From contig NC_092575.1 of NCBI RefSeq assembly GCF_037975245.1, positions 2,859,001 to 2,923,000 of the forward strand: 64,000 nt of DNA. Direction: 5' to 3'. Under the pieces are notes generated by a model. That model saw only the letters and a program-made list of their open reading frames with translations, searched no databases and was not told the origin of the DNA. The DNA comes from Apostichopus japonicus. Its lineage: Eukaryota; Echinodermata; Holothuroidea; Aspidochirotida; Stichopodidae. The position numbers were made by a program, and so were the translations under genes. Numbering within the stretch: the stretch's first letter is position 1; each line of letters begins with the position of its first letter. Below, in pieces: positions 36,901 to 51,900 of this stretch.

Positions 36901-39900
36901 AGCGATGGACATCTCAGGTCTAGATAAATGATAACAAGGTATCACGTTTCATTACTGTCTGCATTTTGTAGCGACCAGAGAAAACTTCACTTGCAAGCAA
37001 CGGAAAGTTTACTTTTTCTGAGCGCAGCACGCGGTTTGGGGCGAGTCTTCAATGCCTTTAAGTATACTTGTAACTTCAGCAGTTGAGGTAGTAAAAACAA
37101 ACAAAAACATGTCATATTACATAATGATGTATTAAAAGATTCTGATATATTGTTTGCTTGTCCTTGTACCTACAGATGACAGAAACAAGATACAGTTTAA
37201 GAGATTGCCCTTTGACCACTGCAGGTAGCCAACGTAAAAAGATAAGCTTCTTTCATGTACCATGGAGTTGGTCTTCAACATTCGAGTATTCACAGCAATT
37301 GCTATTTACACTTTAGTTACAATGATTGATCACTGCTAAATTAGTGATTATTTTGAGCATCAAGTAGCAAACAGGTGTCTGAATCTTAGTGAGAGGTTGT
37401 CTAAATCTTAGTGAGAAACAGTCATATTTTGATCAATTAGTATGTTGGCGCACACAAAATTTTGTCAATACTATTCAGGAAGTATGATACATTCAGAGTG
37501 CCATAAAAAGAAGACAGAGTTTTCTGAGATAGTTATTAGGTACTAGTATCATGTTACAGTTATTGCTACAGTTATTATGTACAAAAGTATCAATATTTTT
37601 ATTTTTCATCATGTTGGTGGCTTGTGCAAAATTTTGGGAGGGGGAAGAGGGTGGATGGGGTTGATGATAGGGGTAGTGGCATATTTTTTTTGTCATTTTA
37701 GTCAGTGGGGGGAGGACCCGATCTTAGTCAGCCTAGGGTGAGGGAAGGGGAAGAAATTTAGTATTTGGTCTTTGCACAAAAGTGCATCATATGTCATTTA
37801 AATTAAAAGTGCTTGTAGTACTGTAAGTAAATGAATGTTTTAGCAGTTATTTGTTTGTCTGTTTTTTTCTTTCCATGTTTGCTCCTTTTTTTATCGACAG
37901 TTTATCGTTGCAACCTTTTGAGCATCCATATTGCAGTAGAGACGGTGTCATCTTTGAGCTGACGAGCATTATCCCGTTTCTCAAGAGGTATGGTGTCAAT
38001 CCAGCGACAGGAGAGGTAAGTCTCTGGGGAAAATTTGCATTTGATGATGCATCGATATTTTCCAGTCTCCAAAAAAGGTGGACCAAAGGTTCAGATGAAG
38101 ATAGATCCAGGTTTTTTCAATAATTGTAACGGGTAACCCGGGCGCGTTGTTCCCATCACTCGTAGAATCGGTTTATAAACTATCGAACAAATTAGATGAC
38201 AAGAGAAAGAGAACTGATTACCTGGAAAGCATTTTCATTTGCAATTAGAGCAAGTTTTCAGAAGTCACTCTGATGTGTGGTTAACATGAAAGTCAGATCA
38301 TTTTGGGGTGTCTTGCCTGATTTCAGTCACGGTACTATTGCCACGAGGACAGCATGCAACTTGGAACCCATTGGCTGGAGGGTGTTGAGAGCCAGTTTGT
38401 TTCATGAATATGAGAATACTTTATTTTTTATCTCATATCTCCTTGGGGCTGTATCCCCTTAACCCTTCTTCCTCCTCTCCTCTCCTCTCCCCATCCCCCC
38501 CCTCTCCCTAGCAGGATTTGTCAGTGGGATTAATCATTTAATCATGTAACCATTTGAAGTTTACTTTTACTTTTATCTCTTTCAGCCTATGGACACCAAA
38601 TCTTTGGTCAAATTGACATTCCACAAAAATGCAAACGGTAAGAAAGATGTCCTCTGTTTAGATTACATAACTTGTGCATCAATTAACAGAGATTTATTTT
38701 GTCTGTGAAACTAAATTTCCAGTCATGAAATATATTTTTGCCTGGTCACTGCGTTTTCGACCAGCTACATTTGCGTTTAAGGTGAGTCTCGAGGCAGACT
38801 TCAGGAGATGGACAGTGTTTAAAAATGCATTTATTCAAATTATGTTTATCACAAACATAGATTTGTTGTTTTATTCAAAAAATATCACCTCTATAAGAAT
38901 CCAAAAACTCTTAGAATATTCTTCAGACATTCCTCTATTACTTCAGCCAACACATCCTGGTTCTTAATACTGTGTTTTATTATTTTATCATCTTGCTGTG
39001 ACAAGGAACTGCTGTTTTAATTGTCGTACAGTACAACGTATCAGAAAGACGTTATTTGTTTATTGTTTACTCTTTACATAACACCTCTCTTAGCACCCTA
39101 CAGCTGTTAAAATATTCTTCAGACGTTCCTATATAGCTTTCAACCAACATTACCCTGGTCCTAAATACTGTTAGTGCAAGTGCTGTAACAAGAAACTGCT
39201 CTATTTTCATTATCGTACAACGTATAAGATATGTATATTGTTTACTCGTAAAATAATCTCTTCTAGCAACTCTTTAAATATTATGTTGATATCCCTCGAT
39301 TACATCCAACCAACACATCCTGTTTCTTAATAAGTGAAAGAACATTTGTCGTTTCCTTGTTGAAAAAAGTACAAGGGATTTTGTTTTAATTGAGTTTTAA
39401 TTGTGTGACTGAGTTTTAATTGTCCAACCTACAACAGTCACGTCATATATTTATTGCTTACTCGTAATTCGTAAAGTATTACCTCTTTTAGCATCCAACA
39501 AGTCTTCAAGTATTCTTTGGACATTTCTTAACAACATCCAACCAACAAACCTTGGTTCTAAATAGGTTTAGTAACATTTAAAAACTATTATTATGCTGCT
39601 GTGAATAGTCGTTGCCGATTTTCAATTCAGCCCACACTTCATAGTGAGGTAATTTGTTGTTTACACGTAAGATAACATCTCGCCAAGCATCCAACAACTC
39701 ATAAGATAATCTCTGGACATCCCTCTATAACTGTCAACAGAAGCATCTAGGTTCTAATAAGTGCAAGAACATTTAAATGCCATTTTTAATGTTGCTGTGA
39801 TAAAGAACTGCTTTGTTGTAATTGTCGTACACCGTATAAGAGTGACGTCATTTGTTTGTTGTTTACTCGAAATATAACACCTCTCCATCATCCAACATCG

Positions 39901-42900
39901 CGAAAAATGTTCCCATGACATCCCTCTACAACTTCCAACCAACAAACCTTGGTATTTAATATGTGCAACAAAACTTATTTTTTAAGCACTTTTTGAAGCC
40001 TGCCCTGATGGACTATAGGTATTATATCTTTGCTACGTTATTGAAGTTTTCCGTCGTATTTCGCAATTGTCGAGATTCAGTGCCAAGAAAAACTTCAGGT
40101 TTGGATGTAGTCAAGTGTTTGGGGGAAATGACCAGGCACCATTTACAAAAGTTAATTGTCGCCTAGTTTGATGTTCTAGAGGCAAACCAGATGCAGAATC
40201 TTTGGGACCAGGGGGTAAAAATCGCCCAGTGCCTGCTTAATGTATGGCTTGTAGGGGTACCACAGTGAGTAGAAGAAACCTGTTGTCTTTGCTAGAGATC
40301 AATCTATACAGTATGCTGAATACAAGAAAAAATTTCCTTCTCGGTCATCACCTGCCAATATTGTTTGTCATATCTCAATGCTATTTGCTGTACTTCATAC
40401 ATAGAAGTATGCTGTTCATCCTGGCTATAACCTACAGCCTAGTGTGTCACATTCATATGTGGGGCTTATTGGAAAATCATCAAAAACAGCTTGTAAACAC
40501 AATATCTCAACAACCACTAGCTGAATCAATGTTATACTTGGTAGTTAGATGCCCAGTGATGTGTAGATGTGCCCTATTGGTTTTGGTTCCCACCTCATAA
40601 ATATTAATGAGTTTGCGGGCTTACTTAAAAATTCTTAAAAATGTCAATATCTATTTCATAAATCGTAATTCCTACGTTAATTCATACTTGATATGGTGAT
40701 GTTACTACCACAACAACCACAAGATGAAACAATGTCATACTTAGTAGGTACATGCCCCGTGATGAGAAGATTGTTTAAGATTCCCAACATGAATATTAAT
40801 AAATGTTCCAGCCTTAATGTAAAATTTGGTTCATGCTGGTATGGTGATGTTGGTACATAATAAGCACATATTCATGATGTCTCCAACATGATGTCATTAA
40901 TATTCATCAAATTGCAAGAAACGGCTTTAAAACACAAGACAAGAACCAAATGTTCCTTGATTTTCATCCTTGGAATATTAGGTTTGTCACACTACATTCA
41001 TACAATTGTACTTATATCTATATAGATACACTACATGCTTATGAGATCATAATATTTGACCTCATTAATATTCATGCATGTATCTGTTTTCATACTATGT
41101 CACTAAATAGACATTGTCAACATGATAACTGATTCCTGGTACCTTCCTTTAGTCAGTACATAATCCCTGTTCATTTTTGCTTTGCCCAAATTCATGAATA
41201 TTAACAGGTATGGCTTATACCCACACTAAGAATATGTTTGGGCATCGAAACCACTATACGTTTTGGTTTTTATCTGATTTCATTTCTAGGGAAATATCAC
41301 TGTCCAGTAACATTCAAGGTCTTTACTAATAACAGCCACCTTGTGACTGTCAGACAATCAGGGAATGTGTATGCTTATGACGTAAGTATATCATTATTTC
41401 ATCATCGCTTTATTCATTACCTCAAAGTTAACATTTCTTGATTTTTATCGGTCAAGTGATACCCAGTGTGTTGTAAACCAGTCATGATTCACTAGATTTC
41501 AAATAGTGAGGTTCACAAATGGAACAAATTTGTCCAGTTGTTCCCCCCCCCCCCCATAGAGAGGGTAGAGTGGCTGGAATCTTAGACTCGACTCACTGTT
41601 AATGGATCCAACCAACCTAATATGGAGGGACGTGTCTCCAATATGGTGGTACCATGCTCAACATTAGAAGGAAGCATATGGAATTAGGCATAAATCTCAA
41701 ATGTTTACAATGTTATATATCATATATGTCTTCATTCACATATATGGATATATCCACATGTGTTATATGTTATGTATCATATATGTATATATTTCACATA
41801 CACGGTTATATTCACATATGTTACCTGTCAAATATATCATATATGTATATATTCACATATATGTATATATTCACATGCATGGATGTATTCGCATGTGTTA
41901 TGTGTCATATATCATATATGTTTATATTCACATACATGACAATATTCACATGTGTTATACATATATGTATATATATTCACATACATCACTATTTTCACAT
42001 GTGTTATATGTTATGTACCATATATTTATATATGCACATACACAGTTATATTCACATATGTTACCTGTTAAATATATCATATATATGTATATATATTCAC
42101 ATTCATGGATATATTTAAATGTGTTATGTGTTATATATTATATATGTATATATTCACATACATGGCTATATTCTCATATGTTATTTGGTATACATCATAC
42201 AGTATATGTATCCACATACATGGATATTCATGTGTTATGTGTTATATTTTATGTATGTTTATATTCACATACATGCATATATTCACATGTGTTATATATC
42301 ATGTATGTGTATATTCACATACATGCATATATTCACATGTGTTATATATCATGTATGTATATATTCACATACATGACTATATTCACATATGTGATATGTT
42401 ATATACTATATATATGATCTATATTTTTTCCCCTCTCTTTTCAACAGGCAGTTGAAGAACTGAACATCAAGGCTAAAAACTGGACAGATCTTACCACCGG
42501 CAAGCCCTTTGTGAGAAAAGATATCATCGTGTTACAAGATCCGGCCAAGTTGGACAAGTTCAACATCAGTAACTTTTATCACATTCAGAAAAATGTCAAA
42601 GTGACCACCGAAGGTACGTTTCAGTTTATTCATCGTCCACATTTTTTTGCAATGAGCTAGAAACTTGTTCATTTTGCATTACAATTATTACATAATTACA
42701 TAATGGGGTTCTGCAGCGTTTCAACAGAGGGTGCTGTCCATCGGTCCTAATGTGCGTGATCTTTACAGTTAACAGATATCTGCATTAAAGCGAAGCCATG
42801 ATCCTTGAAAGTGCTCGCATGTGCCCAGGTGTGAACACACTGGACGAACTTGACACACATCCGCTGGGTGATTGACTAATTTCATGGTTCTACTTGTTCA

Positions 42901-45900
42901 GTTTCAGAACAAAGATCTCTTCTTAAGTAATTATGAACGACAATTGTACGTACTACTAGTGATCAACTCATGGCACCGTTATGATCTGCAGTCTAGTCTC
43001 ATAAAGGTTAGGAACTGTTCATACTGTCGGTATGAGTGCTTTGAAGCATGACATGGGAAGACAGTATAGAGTGGTATTAGCATTAGAATTAGAACATGAT
43101 TAGGAACTGTTCACACTGTCAGTACAAGTGCTTTCAAGCATGACATGGGAGGACAGTATAGAGTGGTACTTGCATTAGAATTAGATGATTAGGAACTGTT
43201 CACACTGTCAGTACGAGTGCTTCGAAGCATGACATGGGAGGACAGTATAGAGTGATATTAGCATCAAAATTAGCTAAAGATTAGAAACTGTTCATACTGT
43301 CAGTATGAGTGTTTTGAAGCATGATATATGGGGAGGACAGTATTAGAGTGGTCTTAGCAATAAAATAATCGCTGAATGTGTTGACCAAGGGAAAAAAAGG
43401 AGAAGTTTCATGAGTGTCACATTACAAATGGATCTTTCAATATAATGAAAGAAGTGCAAGAGTTATCAAGCCCCCTCCCCTTCCTTCTATCCCCCTCCTC
43501 CCTCTTCCCAATCCCATCACCTTCCTTTGGGCACACATTCGATTATATCATAAAAAAAGAAGCATGCTTCATATTTAGACGTATATTTTCTAAACTTTTA
43601 ATCGCAGCTGATAAGAGGGCCAGGAAAGACCCCAAGTACACCTTGAACACGACAAACTCGGTTACAGATGACATCCTAAGCACCCTTTACAAAGAATACA
43701 AACCAGAGGTAATCCCCCCCCCCCTTCCTCCCCCTCTCAAATGCTTAAAGATTAAACAACCATCTTTACCGCATATGACAGGGATCCTTGTGATAAACAA
43801 TACCATCGACACAACTAAGAAAAAAATTGCTCTGTGTTTTGGAGACATCCTACTTTAAAATTTGTGCTAAGCCATGTCGTAATTCTGTGATGTCATAGTT
43901 TGCCACCTGGATCCGAAACGTTTCACTTATCTCTCTGTTGTCGTTGTTGTTTTCATATTTTACAAGGTAGAAATGTTAAAATAATCATAAAAAACACTGG
44001 AAAAAACAATGCCATCAGTTAGGGCATGTTAAGAGTAAGCAAGATTTTAGTTTCCTTATTTGTAAAATCCTTTACAGAAAATATACGTTGGAATAAAAAC
44101 ATAAAAAAAAAAATAATAATAATTTAAAAAGATTAAGCACATGATGACGGGATCTTTAGACTTGCCCAAGTCTTCGAACTTGTATGTGCTTGTGTTTGTG
44201 GTGCGAGAGTAAACCTGTGATATCATTCAAATGGAATCTGATCTTTTCGAAGCTGCTGCTGAAAGTTCTTCATAACTGATATCTCTGTCATACAAACCAA
44301 TGTCGAATGTTGTGTTAGAGTCCCTCTCTCTATATGACAACTTTCTAAGAGTCTTTTTTTTTTTTTTTTTTTTTTTTTAAGAGTCTTTTTGGTTGCTTAG
44401 TAACAGAATAATCATCTTTGGTATAACTTTCCTCGAATTTAATCAAACAAAACCTTCATCATGATTGTCACCTCCCCGAGACCTTTTTTGTCTTTAACAG
44501 CCAAAGAAGGAAGACAACCGTAAGAAAGCAGACAAAATCAATGCTGTGAGTTTTTCCTTTGTTATTTGATTTTGCAATATTTTATTCATGACTGATTGCC
44601 TTTTAATTGATTTATTGTTTGATCTTTCATACTTCAATATATCCCTGAAAAGCTGGCAATAAAAGTGAAGAGCGGTAAGTATATATACAATAGAAATATG
44701 AAGACCATATAAGATGAAGACAGGTCAAAACCATTCAAAGACTAATGATTAAAATTTATTTATGGTCATTTAGTTTTACAGTATATATATAGCGCATCTA
44801 ATATCCAATATAAAATCGCTCTTAGGCACTTTACAACACAATGACTGTTAAAAATTTGTGAATCTGCTTGGAGATGAAAGAAGATTTATATCGCTCAACT
44901 ATCAGGACTTTATTTTCCTTTCAAGGGGTGGGGATGGGGGGGGTGGGCTGGGGTGAAATTATCTTTGGCGACAACAGAATTAAACTAAGCCCCGAAGCCT
45001 TTGGTAGAATAAGGCCACGGTACGCTGGTTTCTCTCCTAAAATAATGGAATCAATAAGTTTAAAATCTGCCACTTTTCTGTGGAGGTCAGTTGAGGTCAA
45101 CACATGTCAAAGTCTGTGGAAAACTTTATGAATATGATAACTAATACGTACATAAGTAAAGGTTTGTTGATCTTAGGGTGGGCACTAATATGACATCAAA
45201 ATGGAGGGCACACCCGAGGACAATAGAGATTCAGGTAAGGGTCGGAGGACAGCATCACTAGACCCCCGTTTTTCATACTTTTTCGACTTTTCTTAAGTAA
45301 TGTGTGAAAACAAGATTACCCTACATTTATCCCATATTTCCTAGAGCCCCCCCCCCCCCACCATATTTCCATGGTGGCGAATACTCATGATCCCATTACA
45401 TACATTGGTTTGCAGAATCCAGCACAGTACATGTATGAGGGAGTTTTTTCAAAGTTTATAGCTGTGCTATTCTGCACATATCTAACGTCTATGTTTAGGT
45501 TTGTTTCAACTCCTTAGAAGAATTAAAATTAAGAAAAGCTGGAAGTATATATGCGTCCCGCTAGAGGTATTATCTGATGGAGGAAGGCAATGAATTCCGG
45601 TCCAGCCTGAAATCTTCTTAAAATGGTTCTTTGAAGTATTCTCAAAATTAAATTTTGATTTTGCTATGGTTGTGTTTGATTTTTATTCCTTGTTTTATTC
45701 TCCAGGCTCATTATAGTACCGGTCGTGTATCTGCTAGCTTCACTTCGACTGCCATGGACCCAACAACGGAACACGAACAAGGTGATGCCATACCCTCACC
45801 ATACCATACGGTGTCATATGTTGCCATACATTACCACCATACTTTACCGTACCACACCGTGGGGTACCATATCATGCCATATTTTCACCTGATGAAGTTA

Positions 45901-48900
45901 ATGTAAATGACAACACTGCTCTCTGTTTTTATGTTTGATGGAGTTTCCTTTCTTTTTTTGACACCCTGAAGAGGCCAGCACCTCACACTTAACCCCACCC
46001 CTCCCCACCACCCTTTTGCTTTCTGTTTGTACCATTTTGTCAAAATTCCAAACTCCCTCCTCCTCCTCCCCGATTTATAGTGTTGTATTCCTGAAGAGCT
46101 TTGATTGATTTGCAATCGTTTTAGCTATTGTTTCTTTCAGCTATTGTTGATGAGGATATCATCAGGTATAAGAGGATCAAGAAAAAGGGTTACGTAAGAC
46201 TGGTGACCAGTAAAGGGATATTAAACATGGAACTACACTGTGACAAGGTACGAGTGACTTTTGTAGACTAACTGGAGAAGGTTGGAAACTGCTGGTCTTG
46301 TCTTGGTATTTTGAGATGGTAGATGACCTCTGATAGCAAGGGGTCATCTACCGGGGCCAGAGAAAAACGTTGGGTTAAAGAATCAGAGTGTCAATATGTA
46401 CCCTAGATTGCCTGTACTTTAGGCCCGAGGCCTTAATTATCAGCTTCGCCAATAAGTGGGCTGGTTTTTCACGGGCCAGATTCTGACCATTTGCTTGCTG
46501 TGTTTGGCCTGTGGGCCATCTATGCAGACACCCTGCCTTGTTGTAATATTAATTTCCTGGGCAGGGGGGGAGGTGGGGTAGGAAAGGAGGGAGGGAGGGA
46601 GGGAGTTAGAGAGATACCAAAGATGAGGGATGAGGAGCAGAGTTGTAGTAGCGGAAAGGTCCTTTCAATTCTTCTATATATAACCTTCTGTTTTATAGTC
46701 AACACTCCATTATACAATATCTAAGAAAGTGTGCATGGGACATTAGTACGTCTGTTCTTGACAAACACACCCCTCTCCACCACCACCCATCTTTCCCCCT
46801 CCCACCCCACCCTTACAATAATCCTGGCAATGACAGACAGTTATCGTGCTAATTATTTAAGTGAACATAATGTCTGGGAGAAGCAACCGGTTGAAGTCTC
46901 ATTTCTCTTGTTTCATTCAAGGTGGCGAAGACTTGTGAGAATTTTATCAAACTTTGTATCAGTGGTTACTACAAAGGAACAAAATTTCACAGATCCATCA
47001 AAAACTTCATGGTGAGTCTTTTCTCTTGCTCTGTCTGAACCGTGCAGGGGTCATGTAAACTCCTATATTCTTTGTTCCCTTTTATCCGTACATTTCCCAA
47101 TTGCAGAAGGAAAAGGGGTTGGGGAATTTACATTTCAAATTTTTTTAAATCATACATTCAAATCTAAAATTCTCTACTCGGGTACAAATTTGGAGTCCAC
47201 CGAGAATGCAATATATATGTTTTATGTATGTTCAAATTATGCATTGTTTAAATAGCTTACAGCAAGTTAGGACCCAATAACTCTAATGGTGCATCTTACT
47301 CATGTTCATACTACGTTTAATATAAGTCTGAAAACCGTGTAGCCATGACAACAGCAAAAGTGAAGGCTTGGATATGAATTTCTAACTTGATATATAGGTC
47401 TGCGTTTGTGCAAGACTCTTTGCAGCACGGTAAAGGTCAACACGTAAGATTCTTGTGTGTAGTGTGTTACTGCTTAAAGTTTTTCGTACAAAAATGTGGC
47501 GAGGAGTCACCAAGGCAACCGACTGGGGTCTTCTAGTTTGTAAACTTTTTAACGTTGTCATTTTTACACATTTTGTAAACAGATTCAGGGAGGGGATCCC
47601 ACCGCAACTGGCAAAGGTAAATGCAGTACCTTCTTCTTTACTCTCTATTCTTTCTGGGAGGGGAGAGAGGTATGGGGCGGGGGGAGATATGTCGGGAGAA
47701 ATTTATGTGCTTGAAAAGTCAGCTCCATATTTCTGTTTCACTACAGAAGTAAACATGTAGTCTCTATACTCTAATAACAGTGAATGCCCACAATGAGATA
47801 TTAGACTGTTTTCACTCTGCCCGGTTCCATCTAGCTTCTCATATCAGAATAAGAGGTTTGCACGACATTTACTGTGTCAACGAAGGACGTATTTAACATG
47901 CTAGTGATCAAACATGTTTTGCAAGATTGAGCGGCAATCGATAGCCGTTACGGTCCCTATTTCTAATTTTGTTTATTAGCAAAACGTTCGTTTACTTTGT
48001 AAGATATCTAGCAAACAAAAGACAATGGTTTCGTTTACCATATCAGGTTATATGTATTAATACATATATATTGCTATTACATTGGGAATCATTCCTGAAA
48101 CACTGCTATAAACAAAGAAGCTGTTCGGTTCTTAAACAAAGTATTCATGAATATGCATAATTAAGTTAATGCAATTTAATTTTTTTTTTGGGGGGGTATA
48201 AATTGTGAAATTTCCAAGCCTGCCATATTTGACAGAGCCTAGTGAATGCTCAAAACGAGGATAGACCAAATGGCGAGAAATGGCGAGAAAAACAACAATG
48301 CATCTTTCTTCTTTTTTCTTCTTTTTTCTTCTTTTTTCTTCTTTTTTCTTCTTTTTTCTTCTTTTTTCTTCTTTTTTCTTCTTTTTTCTTCTTTTTTCTT
48401 TTTTTATAATACTATAGGAGGCGATTCTTCTTGGGGAGGTACCTTCCAAGACGAATTCAAACCGAATTTGACGCATTCTGGACGGGGAATACTGAGCATG
48501 GCTAATTCAGGGCCTGACACTAATAAATCACAATTGTAAGTTATCGTAAGGGGAAATAAGTAACTCTTACTATCATCGTTAAATTAAATATGTCATTTCT
48601 CCTCTGAATTTGTCATTTAGTCATTTAGCCTCTTTGTCATTTAGCCTCTGAAGAAGATCCTGTTAGGATCGAAACGTCAGGCCAACTTATTCTTACACAA
48701 CTTAAATATGTAACAGAAATGTAACTTTTCGGTCTGCCCTAAAAATTGAGCAACGACCGAAATGATTATATTTTGAAGATTTTGAATGATTTAAAATACT
48801 CCCTCCATTCCATATACTCAGCTGAAGACTTGACCAAGCCTATTTAACGACATCACACTTCCATCAGAACTTTTAAGTTTTAAACATCTGTCCTTATCTA

Positions 48901-51900
48901 TTACTTGGTTGCGTGTCTTCTTCGATCGAGGTGGTATTTGTGAAAGTTGTTGCCGAAAAGAAAGTTAGCACTATCAAGACTGGAATAGTTTATTCAGAAA
49001 CAACCCTTCTTTCCAAATGAATAATGACCATGATATTATCAAAAGTAAAAAAAAAAAATTTATTAGGAGATTTTACCTCCTGAAGGCACCATGTCATCAC
49101 ACAGAGGCCTAGATTGGTCTCAAATTGACCCAATAGTTGCATCATATGTACTGCAACATGTGTACCCTAACATCCAAGCCACAGTTGACCAGATCCCGTC
49201 TGATAAGATACCAAAAAGGATGTACTTCCTGTCGCTTGTCGGCATTTTTTCCCTGAGGGGAAAACACTTGGGGCGATTGGTACTCAATCAAGAGGAAATT
49301 GGCCATCACGATGACCTCTCATAAAAGATCATGAAGATAGTTGAGCTTACTTTTAATGTGTTTTTTTTGGTTTTTTCTCGGTAGATTATGCAATAGTTCC
49401 ACAATATAGGAAAGTTTCAGCATTGCTTCTAGTCATCTGGGGTGATGTAATGAGTTTTGACTCTAATCACTAAATTTATAAAGTGAACGTTTCCAAAGTA
49501 AGTTCACAGAGTTTTTCTCCGAGAGAAAATTTATAGACAGTGACTCTTGTTCCCGACTCAAACAATTACTGGTAAAGAATAAACCTTGACCTTTAATGGA
49601 ATACACTTGTTACTACTGATGATTCCTTTGTTTGTTTATAATGCATTTGATTTGTTGTATATCAAACGTGGATAAAAATACGGAAATCTGAATTCAGAAG
49701 ATTTTTTGAGTATTTTGTTGAATTTAGTCATTTTTAGAAATCAATTTTCCATCTTTCTTTTTTTTTTTTGATCTCAACAGCTTCATAACCTACAGGTCCT
49801 GTACACATTTGGATGGCAAGCACACAGTATTTGGCAGGTAAATCTGTCTCTTTGTTGTAACCAGGAATCCTGAAATATGGATCCCTAACCCAAGATAGTG
49901 TTTGTAAAAGCTTTTACAATGGGTTCCCATCTGGGTGGACGGAAAAGTATAAAAGGGAAAAAAACTCGTTCATTCAACAATTTTTCTGTTGGAATCTGAC
50001 AGTTAACTACTTCCCTTCCTGTCATTGAGTGATATGTGATATTGAGTGATATATGAATGAACCGGTGCTGTGGCTGCCGAGTGGATAAAGGCGGTGGCAT
50101 TTGAAGCAAATGAGGCTTAGCAATCGGGTGGTTCCGGGTTCCATATCCGGCCGGGTCATAGTTAGGTGGGTTTTTCATCCCAAGAGCAATCTACGGTTTT
50201 CCCATCTGAAATGACTTTCTACATTGAATAGATCCTAAATTTGAGTTACAGATGTTGAATTGGAAGCCACCCGACGTGTAAGTTGTAATCCATAAGCCCT
50301 TGTAGGTTTCTCCCACATTTGAGGTCACCTAAGCTCTGTGAAATAACTGCTGATTATTATTGTTATTATAATAATGAACAGATATTACGTAACTTGGCCA
50401 AACCTGCACAATAATACAACCCGATGCAGAATGCAGCTTTATGGTATACTAACTTGTATTTAGTATTTAATGAGTATTTATCCGCCCCCCTCCCCCGCCC
50501 CTTTTTCTTGTCATTTCAGAGTGGTCGGAGGTATCGATACCCTCTCAGCCATGGAGAAAGTTGAGACCGACAAGAAGGACCGACCAAAGGAGGAGATTCA
50601 GATCAAAGATTGTATGGTGTTTGTGAATCCCTTCGAGGAGGTAGATGAAGAGGTGAGCTTACGTAGAGAAATGAAAAATGATTCCATGTTAAGTAATACA
50701 CTGTTACGTAAACCATATGTGTACAGCGTGTGCGTGCTCCATGTGAGCTAATGCACTGTAACCTAAACCCTATGTATGCAGTGTGTGTGTGTTCCATGTT
50801 AAGTAATACACTGTCACGTAAACCTTATGTATACAGTGTGTGTGCCATGTGAACTAATACACTGTAACATAAACCCTATGTATACAGTGTGCGTGTTCCA
50901 TGTGAACTAATACACTAACGAACAGCGTGTGTGTTCCATGTTAAGTAATACACTGTCACGTAAACCTTATGTATACAGTGTGTGTGTTCCATGTGAACTA
51001 ATACACTGTAACGTAAACCCTTTGTATACAGCGTGTGTGTTCCATGTTAAGTAATACACTGTCACGTAAACCTTGTGTATACAGTGTGTGTACCATGTGA
51101 ACTAATACACTAACGTAAACCCTATGTATACAGTGTGTGTGTTCCATGTGAACTATTACACTGTCACATAAACCCTTTGTATGCAATGTGTGTGTGTGTT
51201 CCATATGAACTAATACACTAACGTAAACCCTATGTATACAGTGTGTGTGTTCCATGTGAACTAATACACTGTAACGTAAACCCTATGTATACAGCATGCT
51301 TGTGTTGCCAGTACAGTAATTAAAATCAAGCAAAATATGTCAAAATGGTGAATGACATAAAGCCAAATTTCAGTTGGATTAGATGCAGAATTTGTCTTCT
51401 CAAATCAGAGGGGTAGGAAAACTTCCAAGAAGTAGGTTGAGGGTGCATGGTGTTGGGTTGTGGACCCTTCCCCTGAAGAAGCTTATTTTCGCAATGTGCC
51501 CAATAGATGAGTTAAGGAGGCAAGTTTAGCAAGCTTGTGACATTTCTAGTCAGTCTATTTCGTGTGTATCGTTTGTGTTTACATTCTCAACAAGATATTT
51601 CAAGGATATTTAAAGGCACTTGAAGCTGAAAAGGGATCATTCCTTCGCCTGAAATGCTTTTGCTGATTCAAAATTTCCAGCTGTTTGATCCTGCAGTGCC
51701 AAGGTGATGGAGGAAATTAAACATACTCCTGCCAAAAAAATCTGATTTTTTTTTTTATCGAAATGTCTGGTGGACTGAATGTTATGTTATGTGCTGTGTT
51801 ATGTTATGTTATTGGAAGTGAAAGTTGCATAACTCAGTAACGTACAGTATTGAGGCAATGAGCTGTTGTATATAATCGTCAACCTGCATCTAAAACACAG

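Larger units (their letters stand above)
32856..37175 (+). other. PPIL2 intron 2, largest (4.3 kb)
   Basis: It holds an antisense micro-ORF (34.5-34.6 kb), an hAT-like element (35.3-35.7 kb), a foldback element (35.9-36.4 kb) and MITE copy 3 (36.7-37.1 kb). The part 32,860-34,480 has no recognisable feature. Confidence 0.8.

Noticed and set aside
41654-42455. Apparent 154- and 238-residue ORFs
   Set aside because: They translate an AT-rich minisatellite inside PPIL2 intron 6 and are open in three frames.
44650-44674. Possible extra PPIL2 mini-exon between exons 9 and 10
   Set aside because: An AAG-bounded stretch of about 22 bases followed by GTAAG exists, but its length would break the frame, and exon 9 joins exon 10 in phase as in the human protein.
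48132-48476. Lysine-rich 114-residue ORF on the minus strand
   Set aside because: It is the translation of the (CTTTTTTCTT)n pyrimidine array plus the antisense of PPIL2 exon 14.
50061-50160. Serine tRNA gene
   Set aside because: Box B is degenerate (GGTTCCATATCC) and the sequence runs on into a 200-bp SINE body with an ATT-type tail.
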